From Voacanga thouarsii (taxonomy: Eukaryota > Streptophyta > Magnoliopsida > Gentianales > Apocynaceae): a stretch of DNA of 64,000 nt. The notes under the pieces were generated by a model. That model did not search any database and had not been told where the DNA came from. It was given only the letters and a program-made list of their open reading frames with translations. The stretch covers positions 2,914,001 to 2,978,000 of the forward strand of contig JANUWF010001101.1 in assembly GCA_026120185.1 (NCBI GenBank). Direction: 5' to 3'. Position 1 is the stretch's first letter. Each line of letters begins with the position of its first letter. Below, piece by piece: positions 60,826-64,000 of this stretch. A program made the position numbers and the translations under genes.

Positions 60826-62651
60826 TGTTGGAAAGTATGCCTTTAAAGACTATGTATTATGTATCAACATATTACAATAAGATGTTTATTCATTTAATTT
60901 AATTTGTTTATTATATTTTTGCACATTTAAAGGTCCAAATATGACAAATTAATGGTCTATGTGTTTGGTCGTTCTTCATAGTAAGGTATAGATTGCAAGT
61001 ACTTGTCATACAAGTAAAATTGAATTCTTAGTCGTTTGATGGAACTGGGCATTTTATCAAGATAAGACTATTATGCCATGATTTCCAATGAGGAATGGTT
61101 TACTTTAAATCAGTGAGTAGTTCACTCACATCATTAGCATAAGCGTATTTCGAATACGTAGAACTGGACCTATAGTAGTGGTCTCTCTTAAAGTACTATA
61201 ACTAAAGAGACTAGAATATTATAGGTACAGCGTGGACGAATACCTTCATACTTGAGTGTGAATTGGTGGTCTGGCAAAGCTAGGGTTTTATGCTTTGATA
61301 TATATTGGGTGAGATTTCTTTTGTGAGATCAATATCCTATATGTTGGGTGTATTACTCTAGTTAGTTAAGATGGACTCATGCAACATAGTTTCTATGCTT
61401 CACTTAGTGAAGTTAAATCACCCCCTTATGATTATCTAAGATAATCTACTGATCTAGGGCCCTGGAAACGTGACTCTAGAATGTGTGTTTTTGGGTAGCT
61501 TCCAATAATAAGCAAGTATATTTTAGTGGGTCATGGATTATCAGACTAGAGGTCTAAGGATGGTAGATATTTTTGAGATGGGTGTAATTTTTGAGATGGG
61601 TGTTAGTACATTTATCCTGTCTCATTGATGGGTGTTATTACATAGAGGGGTATTTTCGTCATTTCACTTATAGGTCGGAGACATTGCTTTAACAATATTG
61701 TTCTTAGAGTCAATATTTCTATATGGTGATAAATGAAAATATTTAAAATGATAAAATACAGCTATTTAGTAGTAAGGGCATTTTGGTTATTTTAGTAGCC
61801 ATGGATAATATGTCTCTTGGTCCCCGGAGTAGCTCAAGTTACCTTGGTATTGTTTATATGCAATCTGAGCTTCATGAATAATTTGAAAGAGAAATAAAAT
61901 TTATTCTAATAGTCTAATTAGAATTAATTAATTAGTATTGGGTTTTAATGAGGCCCAAAAAAGATAATTAATTAATTAATTAAGAGAATTGGGCTGTAAT
62001 AAATAAATTAATTAGGCTGATATATGTTGACATATATTAAGAGTCCAATTAGAATTTATTAATTAGTCTTGGGTATTTAGTGAGGCCCAAAAAAATTAAT
62101 TAATTAAAGGATTGGGCCAATCTTGGATTGGTTTTTGAGCACAGCACCTAGCCCATTAGGGCTGCATGTGTTTTGGCCATTAGGGCTTGAGAAAGTCCTA
62201 GGCTGGCTAAATATAGGGAGAAGAAGAGAAGAAAAAAATGATGATGTTCTTTTTAGTTCTTTTCTTTCTGGTGTGTGCCGTCATCTTTCCTTCCTCTCTA
62301 GTTTTCTCTTCCACATTCTTTCTATTCCTTCTCTTTGGTAGAGTGATTTTATCCAAGAAAAAACCATTCACCAGGCTAACACCTAGAGCAATGTAGAGTC
62401 ATGCTCCGGAAAACAAAGAGAAGAAGCTTGGAGGTGCTTAATTCATAAGAGTAGAAGATTGGCAAGAGTTCCAGTTGAATAGCAGACGCCTCCTTCTCCC
62501 TTTCCAACGCAAGAGGTTCCAGTGCAACTTGGCCTCTCGTTGGTTCATCCGCGGCCAATAAGAAAAGTAAGTAATTTCTCCTAGATGTGGCTCGAAAAAT
62601 TGAAAATTTTCTGCTGCATTTTTCCTTTGATAGTTTTTTGTGATTCCTTTA
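60826..62651 (+). mobile_element. 3' LTR of copia B
   Basis: 1826 bp, starting TGTTGGAAAGTATGCC and ending ATTCCTTTA (the 5' LTR ends ATTCCTTCA). Followed by the target duplication TTTTG (62652-62656). It is not interrupted, so it shows the original form of the site into which the gypsy array inserted in the 5' LTR. Confidence 0.88.
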
Positions 62652-62656
62652 TTTTG
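62652..62656. repeat. Target-site duplication TTTTG of copia B (partner at 32550-32554)
   Basis: TTTTG on both sides of the 30.1 kb insertion. Confidence 0.8.
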
Positions 62657-64000
62657 CACCAAATCCGTAAGAGGCTTGCAATCATCCTCTCGTGGCCTTG
62701 GTCAGCTTGTGACTAGGTCGCGGGTAGGTCAATGGGCATGGGTCACGGGCGGGTGGTCCATGGGCCATGGGTTCATGGGCTATAATATAGTGTGGCGGAT
62801 GCATAAAGACCAAGGGGTTTTTTTTTTAAATTTTTTCCTTGTAATTTTTATGCAATTTCTTTTTCATTTTTGGTCCTATACCAGGCATAGTTATTATTTT
62901 GCAATAGTCAATATTCATGGAATATTTTTGCATAAAAAATAATAGTAAAGAATTTAGGATTAAACAAGACCATTAATTATTTTAATTAATGTGTTTAATT
63001 CTATTCTTTGGACACTTTGGTTTAAAAAAAATAGAAAAACATGAAAACGTTTACAATTTTCTAGTACTCTATTTATTTTAGTACCTATGTGCATGTTTTC
63101 TTAAAGACCAAAGTCTTTGGGAATTTTTTACAAGAGAAAATATTTTTCTTTAATTAAATGGTTAATTTTAACTTAAACAAAAACTAATCATTGGTTATTT
63201 TCTTAAAGGATTTTATCCTTAACATACAAAATATTTTGGATTTAGAAATTTTTGTAAGTTAAAGTGGAAAATCATTTTAATTTATTTTTAAAAGAAAATT
63301 TATTTTCGTCAAATAATACTTGAGACCAAAGTCTCTAGAAAGTTTTAATGAAAATTTTGAAATTATTAAGTTTTAACTTAAATAAAATTAATACATGGAA
63401 AAATTTCTCAAAGGGTATAAACCTTAACATAGAAATTTTTATAAGTTTAGATATTTTATTTTTAAGTTAAAAAAAAACTTAATGAAAATTTTTAAAGGAT
63501 ATTTTTCCAAGAAAACCCTTGTTTTAAAACCTAAGTGGGAGAGGGGTTTCATTGGCCCCACGACATCTATCACAATCCTCATTAGAGATCATAGGTCTCT
63601 TCGTGTCACCTTGAGAGTGAACCCGTATAGAGTGGAGATATTACAAAAATCTAGAACTAATGAAAGAATATAATTAATAACTCAAGACACGTACTATGAT
63701 CGGCCAGCCTACGCTGGAGGTTATAGTGTGAGGTTTGTCCAAAGGAAATGAAAAGAAATTGCCATCCCATCGATAGAGTTATCTTCTAGATCATTACCTT
63801 GAAGGAAAATTAATTTGTGACGGTTAACACATTTAGCTTAGGAAACTGTTAATCTTACTAAGAAGCTATGCCAATTTTTCTAAGAGAAAAATTATTCATG
63901 TTAAAGATAATAGTAAAAGGGTTAACTATTATCATATTTAATATGAGGATAAAGTGTACAAAATTAATTTATTTTTTAAAAAACTGAGAATTTCTTTTAT
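62657..64000 (+). mobile_element. Leader of copia A, second part (runs off the window)
   Basis: Continues the leader interrupted at 32554. From about 62880 it aligns with the leader of B: AAGACCATTAATTATT, GGGAGAGGGGTTTCATTGGC, GAACCCGTATAGAGTGGA, CTACGCTGGAGG, TTTGTGACGGTTAAC. By length comparison with B, the gag start should lie just beyond base 64000. No gene is present in the window part. Confidence 0.75.
62734..62753 (+). other. G-quadruplex motif in the leader of copia A
   Basis: GGGCATGGGTCACGGGCGGG: four G3 runs with loops of 3, 4 and 1 bases, on the transcribed-sense strand. It is followed by more ATGGG words to about 62781. Confidence 0.7.

Larger units (their letters stand above)
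32555..62651 (+). mobile_element. Copia element B, split by the gypsy array C
   Basis: Without the array, B is about 9.2 kb: a 5' LTR of 1809 bp (32555-34006 plus 54946-55302), a leader, gag, protease, integrase, reverse transcriptase, RNase H and a 3' LTR of 1826 bp (60826-62651). The domain order with integrase before reverse transcriptase defines Ty1/copia. Both ends have the target duplication TTTTG (32550-32554 and 62652-62656). The LTRs differ clearly, by eye around a tenth of positions, so it is an old insertion, consistent with many stops in its genes. Confidence 0.88.

Noticed and set aside
62652..64000. A second copia unit in tandem sharing the 3' LTR of B (as in array C)
   Set aside because: The duplication TTTTG at both ends of B and the leader continuity with 32077-32554 show this is the resumed leader of the older element A.

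Overview
The window is AT-rich nuclear DNA of a flowering plant, most likely a dicot. The evidence is a receptor-kinase-type leucine-rich-repeat (LRR) gene next to dense, nested LTR retrotransposons: Ty1/copia elements with tRNA-iMet primer sites, a chromodomain Ty3/gypsy family with 4.3 kb LTRs, and an Athila-like gag. There are no bacterial features, rRNA genes or intact tRNA genes. The only clear host gene is the LRR gene at 4833-6728 (minus). Nearly everything right of 15.5 kb is retrotransposon.

Left part (1-15.5 kb). A copia-type solo LTR (111-1800) has a perfect 5-base target duplication. After about 2.5 kb without recognisable genes come decayed LRR remnants and then the LRR gene, which encodes a signal peptide, an N-terminal cap and about 22 LRRs but no transmembrane segment or kinase. 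Behind its start, related upstream modules recur near 6.8, 6.9, 7.9, 8.5, 11.0 and 13.4 kb. Two of them lie in a near-identical 2.46 kb direct tandem duplication (8319-10780 and 10781-13252). I read this as the debris of a tandem LRR receptor cluster.

Middle part (15.5-30.1 kb). A diverged gypsy LTR (from 15503) is followed by an Athila-like minus-strand unit (18.4-23.9 kb) with LTR, tRNA-Asp-type primer site, broken gag and a broken acidic-tailed plant-transposon ORF, but no pol. Next is a decayed minus-strand copia element, D (23.86-30.1 kb).

Right part (30.1-64 kb). This is a nested stack. Copia A (LTR 30108-32076) sits in the leader of D. Copia B (32555-62651, target duplication TTTTG) sits in the leader of A. 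A minus-strand gypsy/chromovirus array, C (34007-54940, target duplication CTTCC), sits in the 5' LTR of B. C has the unusual form LTR-internal-LTR-internal-LTR inside one pair of target duplications, so it probably grew by unequal recombination between LTRs after a single insertion. The leader of A resumes at 62657 and runs off the window.

No element looks autonomous. Stops, frameshifts and deletions are common, and the reverse transcriptase catalytic motif is damaged in B, D and the first C copy. Features that ordinary annotation would not capture are a conserved acidic ORF upstream of gag in both C copies, splice-site-like signals bracketing the copia B leader, a tRNA-like segment inside the gypsy LTR, and a G-quadruplex motif in the leader of A.
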